A DNA stretch of 64,000 nucleotides from Diphasiastrum complanatum. Lineage: Eukaryota > Streptophyta > Lycopodiopsida > Lycopodiales > Lycopodiaceae. Shown here one piece after another: positions 45,236 through 55,674 of this stretch. A program made the translations under genes and the position numbers. The DNA is taken from positions 4,201,163 through 4,265,162 of the forward strand of contig CM055108.1 in the NCBI GenBank assembly GCA_029204225.1, given 5' to 3'. Below the pieces are notes generated by a model. It ran no database searches. It was not told where the DNA came from and saw only the letters and a program-made list of their open reading frames with translations. Positions within the stretch are counted from its first letter, which is position 1, and every line of letters starts with the position of its first letter.

Positions 45236-46440
45236 TTTTTGAAATTTGTGCGGCTGGTTGTCTCAAATTTGACCCTCCGACCTGAAACGGTGATTCTGTT
45301 AACTGGGAGCAGATTCTTGGTCAGATTTGGAACGTGGACCTTTTTTAAATTCGATTCCGACTGTTCTTTCACCTTGAGTCGAATGTGATGAGTTTCCTCC
45401 AAGTTGCACAACTCGAGAGTGGATGAAAGATCTATACCCTAGTCTTGATGGTGAGTCATGTGTTGAGTTGCTCTGAATCGAGATACCAAGAATCGATATC
45501 ATGTTGTTCTTCGACCTTGGTCATAAAGGCTGCTTCATCTTCCTCTTGCTGATGGATCGAAAAACTGGTTGAGACATAATTCACTTGTTGTTGAAACTGC
45601 TTCTTCTTCTCATTGTTGAATTTCAAAGTTCTGCAATCCTTGATCTCATGTCCAATTCTCTTGTAATATCTGCAGAATAGTTTCTACTTTGATTGGAAAG
45701 GTGAAGAGTTTGAATTCAACCCTGAGCCAAAATTCGACCCAAAGCCAAAATTTGAGCCTGAATTAAAATTTGATCCTGACTACATATTGTTTTTTTTCTT
45801 TGGATCTGAACTTATGATTTTTGGAATATAGACTTGAGGATCTGACCTGTGCCTTAGGAGGTTGTAGTTCTTCTGGCCTCCTCTTGTTGAAATAATGAAA
45901 TCACTCTTGAAAGGGTGATCTTCTCTTGGATCAAAATTTCTAGGACCCAATTGTCATAGGCCTCAAAAAGACTCGATAGAGTCATAACTGCATCAATATC
46001 TTCAATGACTGAGCCAGTTGCAGTCATTTGCTCCATAAGATTTTGGAAAGTGTTAATGTGGCTTGAAACACTTGCTGCTTCAGACATTCTCAGGGTGAAG
46101 AATTTCTTCCTCAAATGGAGTTTGGAGGAGATGCCCCTAATATCGTAGAGGGTTACTAGGATGTCCCATGCATCCTTAGCAGTCTAAGTAAAATGTATGT
46201 GACTGATTTGATTGTCTTTTATGTTGAGAGTGATCATGGCAAAAGCCTTGCCATCTTTCAGTCTCCATTTGGTGATAGTGACTACATCACCTTTAGGTTT
46301 AACTTTTGTGCAATGTCCCATAGTTCCTTGGCTAGTAGTATGACCTTCGTTTTGAACTTCCAGAGATGGTAGTTACTCCCATCGAGTCTGTCGATTAGAG
46401 AAGAACTAGTAGATGAATCCATTCTGGTTGAGTGAGATCG
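45236..46440 (-). pseudogene. Copia E: gag to pre-integrase
   Basis: Minus-strand copia gag starts at about 46422 with MDSSTSSSLIDRLDGSNYHLW and KVILLAKELWDIAQ. It continues through TAKDAWDILVTLYD and KLHLRKKFFTLRMSE, then NTFQNLMEQM and LFEAYDNWVLEIL. Beyond 45850 the frame decays: the zinc-knuckle and protease regions are not readable in one frame. It ends at KVHVPNLTKNLLPVNRITVSG near 45330, the protease-integrase link. Integrase, RT and RNase H are absent. Confidence 0.8.
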
Positions 46441-46599
46441 TTGGTAGAAACAATGATTTTGAGATACTATTGGTTGTGCGCTTGCTAGATAAACAACAAA
46501 CACAAATGAGACACGAACTCGAACAAGAAACAAACGAGAAATGAACTCGAACAGAAAATGTTTGTGCATAGCAAAACGAGCTATACGACTCTCTCCGTA

Positions 46600-47473
46600 A
46601 GCATGACTATACCTATCATAATGAACAAAACTTTAATGATGGAAATCATGGTCATTCTAGATTATGCAGCCAAGCATTAATAGATGCAGCGCCAGAAGAA
46701 TAATTTGTTGTGAATAGCAAGACAAATTATATGTCGCGAATGATTCGCGAAGAGCTAGACTGTGCTCGACTGATAATTAGTCACGAATGATTCGCAAAAT
46801 ACAAGACCAAATGTTAGTCGTCTATTACCAGAAAGAACAACTAGAAAGATTAGACAAAATGAATGATAAGCATAGCAATATTAACATAGATCTGAATGCA
46901 GAACAAAGAGCTGTATCAGATTAAGTATATCACGTATACATGTCAATAATGTGGTAGTGCACAAGATAATAGCGGACAAAACCACGTGCCCTACAAAACT
47001 TATTTCAATCTGTAACAAAAAGAGAAGAAATCTTATTTCTGACAAGAATGAAGAATCAATGGTCAGGGCATCTACTTCGTCTACTTCTGTATCTGTCTCT
47101 TCACTCATCAACTTATTCTCCTATTTCGGTCTCTTTGAATATACAAATGGTATCCAGTATATATATACATTATATTACAAGTGTGCAGATGTGGAAAGTA
47201 CAGTGGATGTGTTGTATGTTAAAGATTGTGAGTGGTCGTAGTCGTTGCGAGCATGAAAAGGTGCGACGTCAGTCACTGCTGAAGTGACCGTTGGTGATGA
47301 CGTTTCACCTATCACCTTAACCTATTTTTGATCTTCTTTCACGTTTTATTTGTCTGTGCGAATTTGCATGTAAATATGTAGGCTACACGACAACGTTAGT
47401 AAATATGCAGCATGAATGGAGGCAGATTAAAAATGGGATTTAAAGAGAGTAGAAGTAATAAATCCAACACCCC
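46600..47473 (-). mobile_element. Probable LTR and leader of copia E
   Basis: On the minus strand TGTTGGATTTATTACTTC begins at about 47473, straight after the purine run AGATTAGGGGGGG (47474-47486), as if it were a polypurine tract plus LTR start. Going left, TCTGCATTCAGATCT, GTTAATATTGC and TCTAGTTGTTC match the copia D LTR. The end of the LTR and a primer site before gag could not be located. A repeated phrase, GCGAATCATTCGYGAC, occurs twice (about 46735 and 46785). Confidence 0.5.
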
Positions 47474-47528
47474 CCCTAATCTGGATCCGTGATTGCCTTG
47501 ATCTTCAGACTGAGCGATGCACAAAATT

Positions 47529-48115
47529 ATGTTGTGAATAGGGGTCCTAAAAATGCCAAAGATGAATTGAGCTCTTTTGGCTTAGTAAAGACCCATCTTA
47601 GAATAAAAATTTCAAGGTAGGTAGAAGTAGAAACTCGAGCTACCATAGGAATTGCCATTTGTACTTTACATGCCACATTTAATGCATGAAAAGACTAGGT
47701 GGCACAATTAGACATAGTGAGGTGGCTTGAATAAGTCTAGATAGCTTGAGAGGTGGATCCACAAATCCAATTCAACTCAAAGTAGGAGGAGAGTCCATGG
47801 ATCTATATATATGTGATGTACTCTCATTGAGAATATGATGAAATTTGTGTGTAATGCAAATTTGGAGACAAGCTCTTTGTGCCCTCTCTCTCTCCACGAG
47901 TTTTGTACTTCCTATTTTCTCTCTCTAGCCGAGTAGAGGCATTTATGATGCTTAGTCTTATGTTTTGTTGACAGATCTTGCTTGTAACACAATAATATTG
48001 CTTGTATGATCAGCTTTCTAATTGACAACCAATGCTAGTATGATCTTTATGGTATTATTGGGCTTAGGAGATCAAGAATACATGTGTAGGACGTCCCACA
48101 CGTGTGAATTCAGCA
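47529..48115 (+). repeat. 5' LTR of copia C
   Basis: It matches 52620 onward from TGTTGTGAATAGGGG. It ends ATTCAGCA at 48115, ahead of the primer site. The 3' LTR begins 26 bases earlier (TGTCAAAATATTG), so this copy is truncated at its outer end. It contains TATATATATGTGATG, a possible TATA region, near 47800. Confidence 0.9.
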
Positions 48116-48128
48116 TGGTATCAGAGCC
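48116..48128 (+). promoter_or_regulatory. Primer-binding site of copia C
   Basis: TGGTATCAGAGCC follows the LTR end CAGCA with no gap and is an exact initiator-Met complement. Confidence 0.9.
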
Positions 48129-48606
48129 TACCTAAGTCTTACAAGCAAATCTAATTAAAAAGTTTGCAGATTTGATCAGATTTCAAGCTAGGAATTGTCT
48201 AGATTCTACTTTCTAGCTAGTTTGCAATTTTCTGGTGATTTAGGGCTTCAAACCACATTGAATGGTCCAGATCAGGTGCTAGCACGTGTGAAATCCACCC
48301 ACTTTCAATTTGGTGGTTCTCTCTCACCTTAGATCCAAATTTCATGCAAATTAGCCCACTAGAAAGCTAGATATGTGTAGAATCTGATGCAATTTGTATC
48401 ATGACAGTTGGATAAGCCAATCAGAAGTTATAAGCTCTTTTTGATGATTCAAATCTTGTTTTAGAGAGATTGTCAAGCTAGTGAGATCTATCTCACAATT
48501 TTTTGCTTAGTTTTACATAGGATTTGGTTTTGTACTCTTGATTGGTTCCTATAGTGAGAAGATAAGCAATTCTTTCATCCATCTTTTTTTATTTTCATCA
48601 TTCCTT

Positions 48607-49753
48607 ATGACTTCAATGGGTGTCTTTCTATTAGAAGCAAGTGAAAGATTGTCAACCTCCAATTACTCAATCTGGAAGGTTAGAATGGAATCTGTCTTAA
48701 TACTACAATATGTGATGAATATTTTACTTGGCATTGAAGAAGAACCACAAATTCCTCAAGAAATTCCAAAGTACAAAAGGAGAGCTAGGATGACTCTGCA
48801 TTATATTAAGATGAATGTCTCAAATGACATCTTAAGAGAAATTGGTGTTTGTACTAATGCCAAAGATGTCTGGGATACTCTCAACTCTATCTATGAGGCA
48901 AAGAATACTTCTAGACTTCTAACACTAAGAAACCAAATTTTTCAAAGTGTACAGAGAAGTGATGAATGTGCTTCAGCTTATGAATGAGAGTTAAAGACCT
49001 CCATAGAGAATTGTCATGCATAGGAGACTCCATCAACCAAAATGAACTTGTTCAAGTCATACTTAATGGTTAAAGGAGGAATATGGCAACCTTGTTCAGA
49101 GTTATGCCATTAAGGAGAAGCTACCAAGTTTGGAAGCACTCCAAAGTGTGCTCATTTTTTAAGAATCAAGACAAGAGTATAAACTCTTGAAAATGGAGAG
49201 ACTGTCTCTCAACATTGATGGTAAAGCTCTCTTTACCAAAGACAAGCACAAGACAAGAAGTAAGAATCGACACCAATCCTCTTCAAGCAAGAACAATCTT
49301 ATTTCCAAGGAGAAAGGAGAAGAGGATGAGTCCTCTCAAGCTTCCACATCCAAGAAGAAGAAGAAAAACATCAAGTGTTTCTTTTGTGGCAAGAAGGGGC
49401 ATTATGCCACCAATTGCTTCAAGAAGAATAGTCAATTCAAGCAAGCCAACATTTCTAATAAAGAGAAGGAAGATGCTCATGCAAGTGATGGAGAGGGATC
49501 TCTTATGGTCTCGAGTTTTTCTTCATTACCTTTCAAGAAGGATGGTTCGTGGTATATAGACAGTGGAGCTTCTTCACATATGTGTAGCTCCAAGCATTCT
49601 TTTTCATCCATGTCACCTTATGAAGGAGCCAAGAAGTCCAACTACACATTAAATGATCATGAGTGTGCTATTGAAGGCATAGGGACCATTCTCTTAAAGC
49701 TTTTTTCATCAAAAGTTCTTTCTCTGTCTAATGTACTTTTGTTCCCAAGTTAA
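48607..49753 (+). pseudogene. Copia C gag and protease
   Basis: The likely start is ATG 48607 (MTSMGVFLLEASERLSTSNY), matching the start context of gag in copia A and B. The UBN2-type gag runs to about 48985, where a frameshift and then a stop (near 49070) interrupt it. The frame resuming at 49187 is Lys/Ser-rich with the zinc knuckle KCFFCGKKGHYATNC (49373-49417). The protease active site is SWYIDSGASSHM at about 49546. The frame stops at 49753 because one T appears missing in LFVPKLTKN (CTTTTGTT where CTTTTTGTT would keep frame); pol continues directly in the other frame. Confidence 0.9.
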
Positions 49754-49779
49754 CAAAAAATCTTGTTAGTGTTAAGCAG

Positions 49780-52575
49780 TTGTTTGATAGTGGACTAGAT
49801 GTGAATTTCAATGTTGATACATGTACAATCAAGAAGCATGATGAGATCCTTGCATTTGGGTCTAGATATGGTGGAATCTACAAGCCTGATCCCAAAGAGT
49901 ATGCTAACGCTTGTGATAGTGCTTTTGCTTCTCATATGTCTTTGGAGGAACTATGGCATAGAAGGTTGGGGCATCCTAACTATAATTCTATGGTGTCCAT
50001 GATCAAGAAAGCCAAAGCTATTGGCTTGCCTAATCTTATCTCCAAGAATTTTAAGCCATGTGAGGCTTGTGCCATATCTAAGTCTCATAAGAAGCCTTTT
50101 TCAAAGTCATCTATCAAGACTACACATCCATTGGAGCTCATACACTCGGATGTGCACTTCTCATCTTCAAAGAGCAAGGGTGGTGCTACTTGCTTTGTAA
50201 CTTTCATTGATGACTTCACTAGATTTACTTGGGTATATCTTCTAGCTTCAAAGTCTATGGTGTTTGACTATTTCCTAAAGTTCAAAGCTCTGGTTGAAAA
50301 GCAATTTTCATACAAAATCAAGATTCTTAGAAGTGATGGAGGTGCTGAGTACACTTCCAATAAATTTCATAATTATTGTGAGCTTGGAGGCATTAAAAGG
50401 GAGTTTTCTTGTGCATATACACCATCTCAAAATGGGGTGGCTGAAAGAAAGAATAGAACACTGTGTGAATGTGCCAAAACCATTAGAATTGAGGCATCCT
50501 TGCCAGAAGACTTTTGGGGTGAGGCCATCAATTGTTCAAACTATCTTTGCAATCGACTCCCTCATGCTGCACTTGGAGGAAAGTCACCATATGAAGCACT
50601 CTATTTGAAGAAACCTAAGGTTGAACATCTTAGAGTATTTGGATGCATATGCTTTGCCATTATTCCCTTGGAAATGAGAAAAAAGGATGATCCTTGTGCA
50701 AGGAAAGGAGTAATGGTTGGATACTCATCCAACAAGAAAGCCTATCGAATCTACATGCTCTCTACTTCTAAAGTAATTGATAGTAGAGATGTAGTTTTTC
50801 ATGAAGAAGAAAAGTCCAATCTTGGAGGGGCCAAGATCAAGCAACTTCAAAATCTATCACCTATTGTTATTGAAGACAATCAACGTATGGAGGAGTCAAG
50901 ATTTGAAGATCCTCGGATTTTCACTCCTAGAAGATCCATGAGGGAGAGATCCGATCCCAAGAGGCTCACTTATGATTACAAAGGAAAACAATTAGATCTT
51001 GATTCCACTTATGCTTATTTTGTTTCTCATGAGGAGCCCAAAGATGTCCAAGAAGCCCTCAATACCAAGGAGTGGTATGAGGCCATGAAGATTAAATATG
51101 ATGCCTTGAGTACCAACCACACATGGGAGCTAGTGGATCTACCACCTAACATGCATATCATTGGATGCAAGTGTGTGTTCAAGATCAAGTACAATCATGA
51201 TGGCTCCATCAACAAGTACAAGGCAAGATTATGTGCTAAAGGCTTTGAACAAATATATGGCCTTGACTATGAAGAAACCTTTTCTCCTGTAGCAAAGATG
51301 GTGACAATAAAAATCATAATCTCTCTTGCCTTATTTTTTAAATGGAAATTGTTTCAACTTGATGTCTCCAACACTTTTTTGAATGGCTATCTTGAGGAGG
51401 AGATATACATGGAACAGCCTCAAGGATCTATCAAGGATAAATCTAAGGTGTGTTTGCTATTTAGAAGTCTTTACGGCTTGAAGCAAGCACCTAGATCATG
51501 GTATTCAAGACTCAACAACTTTCTACTTTCATTAGGATTTGTGCTTAGTGACTATGATCCTTCTATGTACTTGAAGTTTGATGGTAGTAATATTGTCATT
51601 CTCCTAATCTATGTAGATGAAATTATTCTTAGTGGAAGTTGTTTGATGCTAGTTCAAGAAACCAAAGATGCATTAGGAAAAGAATTTAAAATACAAGATC
51701 TAGGAGAGATCCATTACATTTTAGGCCTTGAAATTGATTTTCATGAAGAGTATGCTTTTATTTGTCAATCTAGATATGTCTTTTCTATGTTGAGAAAATT
51801 CAATATGCAAAATTGTAAAGGCATAGATACTCCCATGGAACAACATGTAAAAGATCATGTTAAAGGTGATGAAAGATCCTTCAAGGACATCACACTTTAT
51901 AGGAGTCTTATAGGCTCTTTAATTTGGCTTACTATCACTAGACCCGATTTGAGCTATTGTGTGCACAAATTGAGTCAATTTCTACAAGATCCCAAGATCC
52001 AACATTGGAAGATGGCCGAGAGAGTTCTAAGATATGTATCTTCTACTCAAGATTATGGTTTATTGTACAAGAATAAAAATCTAACCATTGTTGGCTATTC
52101 GGATTCCGATTTTGCAAGTGATAAAATGGATCAAAAGTCCATTAATGCATATACTATCTTTCTTGGAGGCAATCTTGTGTCTTGGCTTTCAAAGAAGCAA
52201 GATATCATATCTCTATTATCTTGTGAGGCCGAGTACAAAGCACTCACTACAACAACTAAAGAAGTGCTTTGGATCAAGAGGTTAATCATGGAGCTAAAGT
52301 GCATCAAAGAGGATGATCTTCCCTTGATCAAATGTCACAACATATCGGCACAAGCTCTTGCAAACAATCCTATTTTTCATGCAAGAAGCAAGCATATAGA
52401 AGTGGCACACCATTTTGTAAGGGAAAAGCTCATTGGAGGTGAAATCAACTTGGAACATGTCGACACATCTTCGTGTATTGCTAATCTTCTCACAAAGCCA
52501 CTTTGCAAAAGTGCCTTCTCAAAGCATAGGTCTAATCTTGGTCTTATCTCAAGATCAATGCTTGATCCACATTAG
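49780..52575 (+). CDS. Copia C pol: integrase, RT, RNase H (open, active sites altered)
   Basis: A 931-residue open frame. Zinc domain: LWHRRLGHPNYNSM and CEACAISKSHKK. Integrase core: ELIHSDVHFSSS, FIDDFTRFTW, LRSDGGAEYTS and NGVAERKNRTL, so all three acidic residues are present. RT: WYEAMKIKYDAL, CKCVFKIKYNHDG, FQLDVSNTFLNGYLEEEIYM, LYGLKQAPRSWY and the catalytic box IYVDEIILSGS, where the second Asp of YVDD is Glu. RNase H: GYSDSDFASDKMDQKS, LLSCEAEYKAL and IKCHNISAQ, where CDN reads CHN. It ends with LTKPLCKSAFSKHRSNLGL. The two active-site changes predict loss of reverse transcription despite the open frame. The frame starts downstream of the true gag-pol join. Confidence 0.92.
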   Translation: MFDSGLDVNFNVDTCTIKKHDEILAFGSRYGGIYKPDPKEYANACDSAFASHMSLEELWHRRLGHPNYNSMVSMIKKAKAIGLPNLISKNFKPCEACAISKSHKKPFSKSSIKTTHPLELIHSDVHFSSSKSKGGATCFVTFIDDFTRFTWVYLLASKSMVFDYFLKFKALVEKQFSYKIKILRSDGGAEYTSNKFHNYCELGGIKREFSCAYTPSQNGVAERKNRTLCECAKTIRIEASLPEDFWGEAINCSNYLCNRLPHAALGGKSPYEALYLKKPKVEHLRVFGCICFAIIPLEMRKKDDPCARKGVMVGYSSNKKAYRIYMLSTSKVIDSRDVVFHEEEKSNLGGAKIKQLQNLSPIVIEDNQRMEESRFEDPRIFTPRRSMRERSDPKRLTYDYKGKQLDLDSTYAYFVSHEEPKDVQEALNTKEWYEAMKIKYDALSTNHTWELVDLPPNMHIIGCKCVFKIKYNHDGSINKYKARLCAKGFEQIYGLDYEETFSPVAKMVTIKIIISLALFFKWKLFQLDVSNTFLNGYLEEEIYMEQPQGSIKDKSKVCLLFRSLYGLKQAPRSWYSRLNNFLLSLGFVLSDYDPSMYLKFDGSNIVILLIYVDEIILSGSCLMLVQETKDALGKEFKIQDLGEIHYILGLEIDFHEEYAFICQSRYVFSMLRKFNMQNCKGIDTPMEQHVKDHVKGDERSFKDITLYRSLIGSLIWLTITRPDLSYCVHKLSQFLQDPKIQHWKMAERVLRYVSSTQDYGLLYKNKNLTIVGYSDSDFASDKMDQKSINAYTIFLGGNLVSWLSKKQDIISLLSCEAEYKALTTTTKEVLWIKRLIMELKCIKEDDLPLIKCHNISAQALANNPIFHARSKHIEVAHHFVREKLIGGEINLEHVDTSSCIANLLTKPLCKSAFSKHRSNLGLISRSMLDPH

Positions 52576-52593
52576 ATACATTTTTAGGAGGAG

Positions 52594-53160
52594 TGTCAAA
52601 ATATTGAAAAATCTATCTAATGTTGTGAATAGGGGTCCTAAAAATGCCAAAGATGAATTGAGCTGCTTTTGGCTTAGTAAAGACCCATCTTAGAATAAAA
52701 TTTTCAAGGTAGGTAGAAGTAGAAACTTGAGCTACCATAGGAATTGCCATTTGTACTTTACATGCCACATTTAATTCATGAAAAGACTAGGTGGCACAAT
52801 TAGACATAGTGAGGTGGCTTGAATAAGTCTAGATAGCTTGAGAGGTGGATCCACAACTCCAATTCAACTCAAAGTAGGAGGAGAGTCCATGGATCTATAT
52901 ATATGTGATGTACTCTCATTGAGAACATGATGAAATTTGTTTGTAATGCAAATTTGGAGACAAGCTCTTTGTGCCCTCTCTCTCTCCACGAGTTTTGTAC
53001 TTCCTATTTTCTCTCTCTAGCCGAGTAGAGGCATTTATGATGCTTAGTCTTATGTTTTGTTTACAGATCTTGCTTGTAACACAATAATATTGCTTGTATA
53101 ATCAGCTTTCTAATTGACAACCAATGCTAGTATGATCTTTATGGTATTATTGGGCTTAGA
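52594..53160 (+). repeat. 3' LTR of copia C
   Basis: It starts TGTCAAAATATTG after the polypurine tract TAGGAGGAG and matches 47529-48060 closely. It breaks off at GGGCTTAG (53159) instead of continuing to CAGCA; about 54 bases including the LTR end and most of the primer site are deleted, and CAGAGCCTACC follows directly. Confidence 0.9.
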
Positions 53161-53371
53161 CAGAGCCTACCTAAGTTTTACAAGCAAATCTAATCAAAAA
53201 GTTTGTAGATTTAATCAGATTTCAAGCTAGGAATTGTCTAGATTCTACTTTCTAGCTAGTTTGCAATTTTCTGGTGATTTAGAGCTTCAAACCACATTGA
53301 ATGGTCCAGATCATGTACTGTACGGAATTTCAGGTGCTGGCACGTGTGAAATCCGCCCATTTTCAATTTGC
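53161..53371 (+). repeat. Second copy of the copia C leader beyond the 3' LTR
   Basis: CAGAGCCTACCTAAG, TTTCAAGCTAGGAATTGTC and CCACATTGAATGGTCCAGATCA repeat the leader at 48122-48330 in order and orientation. So the structure is LTR-body-LTR-leader, a partial tandem dimer. The similarity ends near 53371 (CAATTTGCATCGATCG). Confidence 0.88.
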
Positions 53372-53469
53372 ATCGATCGATACGGATATTCTCTCATCTG
53401 CTCCTCTTCCTGCTTGGTCTAGGGACATTGGTCCTTCGACAAATGCAAGCCTAGATCCATTGGTGAGTG

Positions 53470-54150
53470 AGCTAATTTACAATTCATCAAATTGTATCTG
53501 TTAAGAACATTATGAAGATACCTTTGTTGAGTGATGTAAATCAGTCGATTTGCTCTGTCTCTGTGGATTTGAATTCTAGACAGAAGTGAGCTTCGTCCAG
53601 ATTAGTCATGTGGAACTCTGAGAACAACATTTGTTTTGAGTCCTTAACCATATTGGTATTGTTGCTAAAGAGCAATGTATCATCCACATACAAGGTGATG
53701 ATAATGAAGGACTGCTGCACTAACTTCGAATAAACATTGTAATCAGTAGTGCTTGGTCTAAATCCTTGTTCAATGAGGAATGTATGGATCCTCTGAAACC
53801 AAACCCTGGTAGACTGTTTCAAGCCATACAGTGCTTTGTCGAGTTTACAGACATGATTCTTCATGCCTTCCAAAACGTATCCTTCAGGCTGGATCATGTA
53901 GATATCTTCTTGTATAGCTCCATTCAGATAGGCTGTTTGTACATCAAGTTGATGTACTTCGTCGGCAGCTGCAGTATAAGACAAGAGTATTCGAATCGGC
54001 GAATGTTTGACAACTGGACTAAAAGTCTCATTGTAGTCACCTTTGTATGTGGTTGTGGATCTTAGAGAGAACTAGCTTTCTTGTTTTATGCATTGTAGAC
54101 TAGTCTTCTTGCTTGTGGATTAACTTAGATTTTAGCATTAAAGTAAACTA
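53470..54150 (-). pseudogene. Copia O: RT fragment
   Basis: Minus-strand copia RT from another lineage. From right to left: YNETFSPVVKHSPIRILLS near 54050-53990, QLDVQTAYLNGAIQEDIYMIQ, CKLDKALYGLKQSTRVWF, FLIEQGFRPSTTDYNVY, and an intact YVDDTLLFS at about 53690. It then runs to LVKDSKQMLFSEFHM-like text and degrades near 53480. RNase H and integrase are absent. The YVDDTLLFS box and the TAYLNGAIQEDIYM phrase set it apart from families A to E. Confidence 0.85.
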
Positions 54151-55094
54151 AATAGGCTGGATTTGTGGTGTAGATGTTGCATATTCTTGACATTCTAGTT
54201 CTTGATGTTCTTGGGCTGTCCAAGAATAAAAAAATGAGTGTTTCTTGATCCTTGGACTTTCAAATGTTTTTTAGTCTTTAGTTTCTTGTTTCTTGTTTCG
54301 TGGAATGTAAGGTAGTTCAGTTTTAGATTATTAGGATCTGTCCATTTTGATTTGCAGCAAGTAAGTAGGATTTCATGGCTATTCAATCACTCTACATGCT
54401 GATTTCTTGGTTGAATGCATGATATGCATGTTTGGTTTGAAAGCATGTGATTTCGGTTCAAGAGAGACCCTCCTGAGTCATCCTCTGACAGGCAGGACAT
54501 TAAAATATCACAATGAGCTGATCAGTCCATTCTGCCTGATTGGGCAATTAAACAATAACGTTAACTTCAAGAAGCTGCCCAAATGACCTGGTAATAGACA
54601 AAATACAACATAATCTATAACCGGAGAGAGTAAGAAGAACAAAATTACTTAATAGATCATCTAGAGAGGGGGATCTGTAACCATTTGGTCCCCATTGCTG
54701 GTTGCACCAACACATCTTACATCTGCGACTACTACAATACTTCCCACACTCAGGTTCCTGCCCATAATCTCTACATCTTTGAACACCTATGAGCTCTACA
54801 GAGAATGTAACACTCTATCATCTACATCTCTTATCTGCAAATGATCTACACCAAAACACAACAACACAAAAACACAAAACACCTCTTGCAGATCTGTTCC
54901 GCACTCCACAACCCCCACATAACAATTAAAAGAGATTAAGAAAATAGCAACATTCACATAAAAGCATTAAAAAATAGAGCACAAGCACATGAATTTTCAA
55001 CATCATTTTGCGGTTGAAAATGATGTTGGAAGGTTAAAAAATAGAACACAAGCACATGAGGTTTTTGCTCCAAAATGTATTGTCGCCATGTGCT
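54151..55094. other. Interval with small nested repeats
   Basis: No gene is supportable. From about 54968 to 55097 short repeats interlock: AAAAAATAGARCACAAGCACATGA twice (about 54968 and 55036; shown with its one variable base), a perfect 12-bp hairpin CAACATCATTTT/AAAATGATGTTG near 55000, and arms ACAAGCACATG (55048-55058) and CATGTGCTTGT (55087-55097). Confidence 0.5.
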
Positions 55095-55674
55095 TGTACT
55101 TGAAAGCTTCGTTACAAATGAGTAACATCATTCCAAACAAGTCGTCTGACTTGCATCAGACTTAACCAACTCAAAGCTTTGTCACAAGCATTGGAAGCCA
55201 ACATGGCGGCACGCTAGACTGGACAACCATAAACAGGTTAGAGCTCGTTCTCCAAGAGCTTTTAACCCATTCACATTCATGCAAGGAACACTCAGAACCA
55301 AAAGCCGTGACAGTTATGAAGACAACCAGTTCCTGGACCGAATGGTCCCAACAACATACCGTTGGCGTCCTGGACTGAATGGGTCCAACGGCATACTGCT
55401 GGCATCTCGGGATATGACCCTCAGCTAAATGCTAGATCAAAAAGATTTGAAACAGCCTTACAACTGGCGCTTTTACCGAACATTGAAACCCAGAAGGTAA
55501 TCAGAGTCAGTTTGAGAATCATCCCACTTTATTAATAAATCTGAGAAGGTTACATTTCAAGTGTGTGACCAACTCTAGTCTCTGCGGTGCTGGCATGCTA
55601 AGGTGGGCGTTAGGACAATATTCCAAAGCTGAGACTTGGTTGGAACTCGCCTTGAGTCACAACCTGCATTCCCC
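55095..55674 (-). mobile_element. LTR of the 3.9-kb non-autonomous family, left piece
   Basis: The reverse complement matches the middle and 3' part of the LTR at 29231-30410 (for example GGCGCTTTTACCGAACATTG, AACCAACTC, CAAACAAGTC). The end of the LTR is missing at 55095. Collinearity continues at 62286 after the gypsy K insertion, with TCCCC on both sides. Confidence 0.88.
55670..55674. other. Target-site duplication, left (TCCCC)
   Basis: TCCCC directly precedes the LTR start TGTGATG. The same five bases follow the 3' LTR at 62286-62290. The joined flanks rebuild the LTR of the 3.9-kb family (GCATTCCCCTATAG). Confidence 0.92.

Larger units (their letters stand above)
47529..53160 (+). mobile_element. 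Copia C: best-preserved copia element
   Basis: 5' LTR 47529-48115 (its first 26 or so bases missing), primer site 48116-48128, gag/protease 48607-49753, pol 49780-52575, polypurine tract near 52587, 3' LTR 52594-53160. The pol frame is uninterrupted for 931 codons, unlike the other copies here. Inactivating changes are few: a gag frameshift and stop, a 1-bp loss at the gag-pol join, and substitutions in RT and RNase H active sites. Confidence 0.92.

Noticed and set aside
47460-47490. Polypurine tract plus LTR start as evidence for a separate minus-strand element to the right
   Set aside because: Copia C begins at 47529 and no minus-strand pol lies to the right, so I assigned the LTR to copia E and left the origin of the purine run open.
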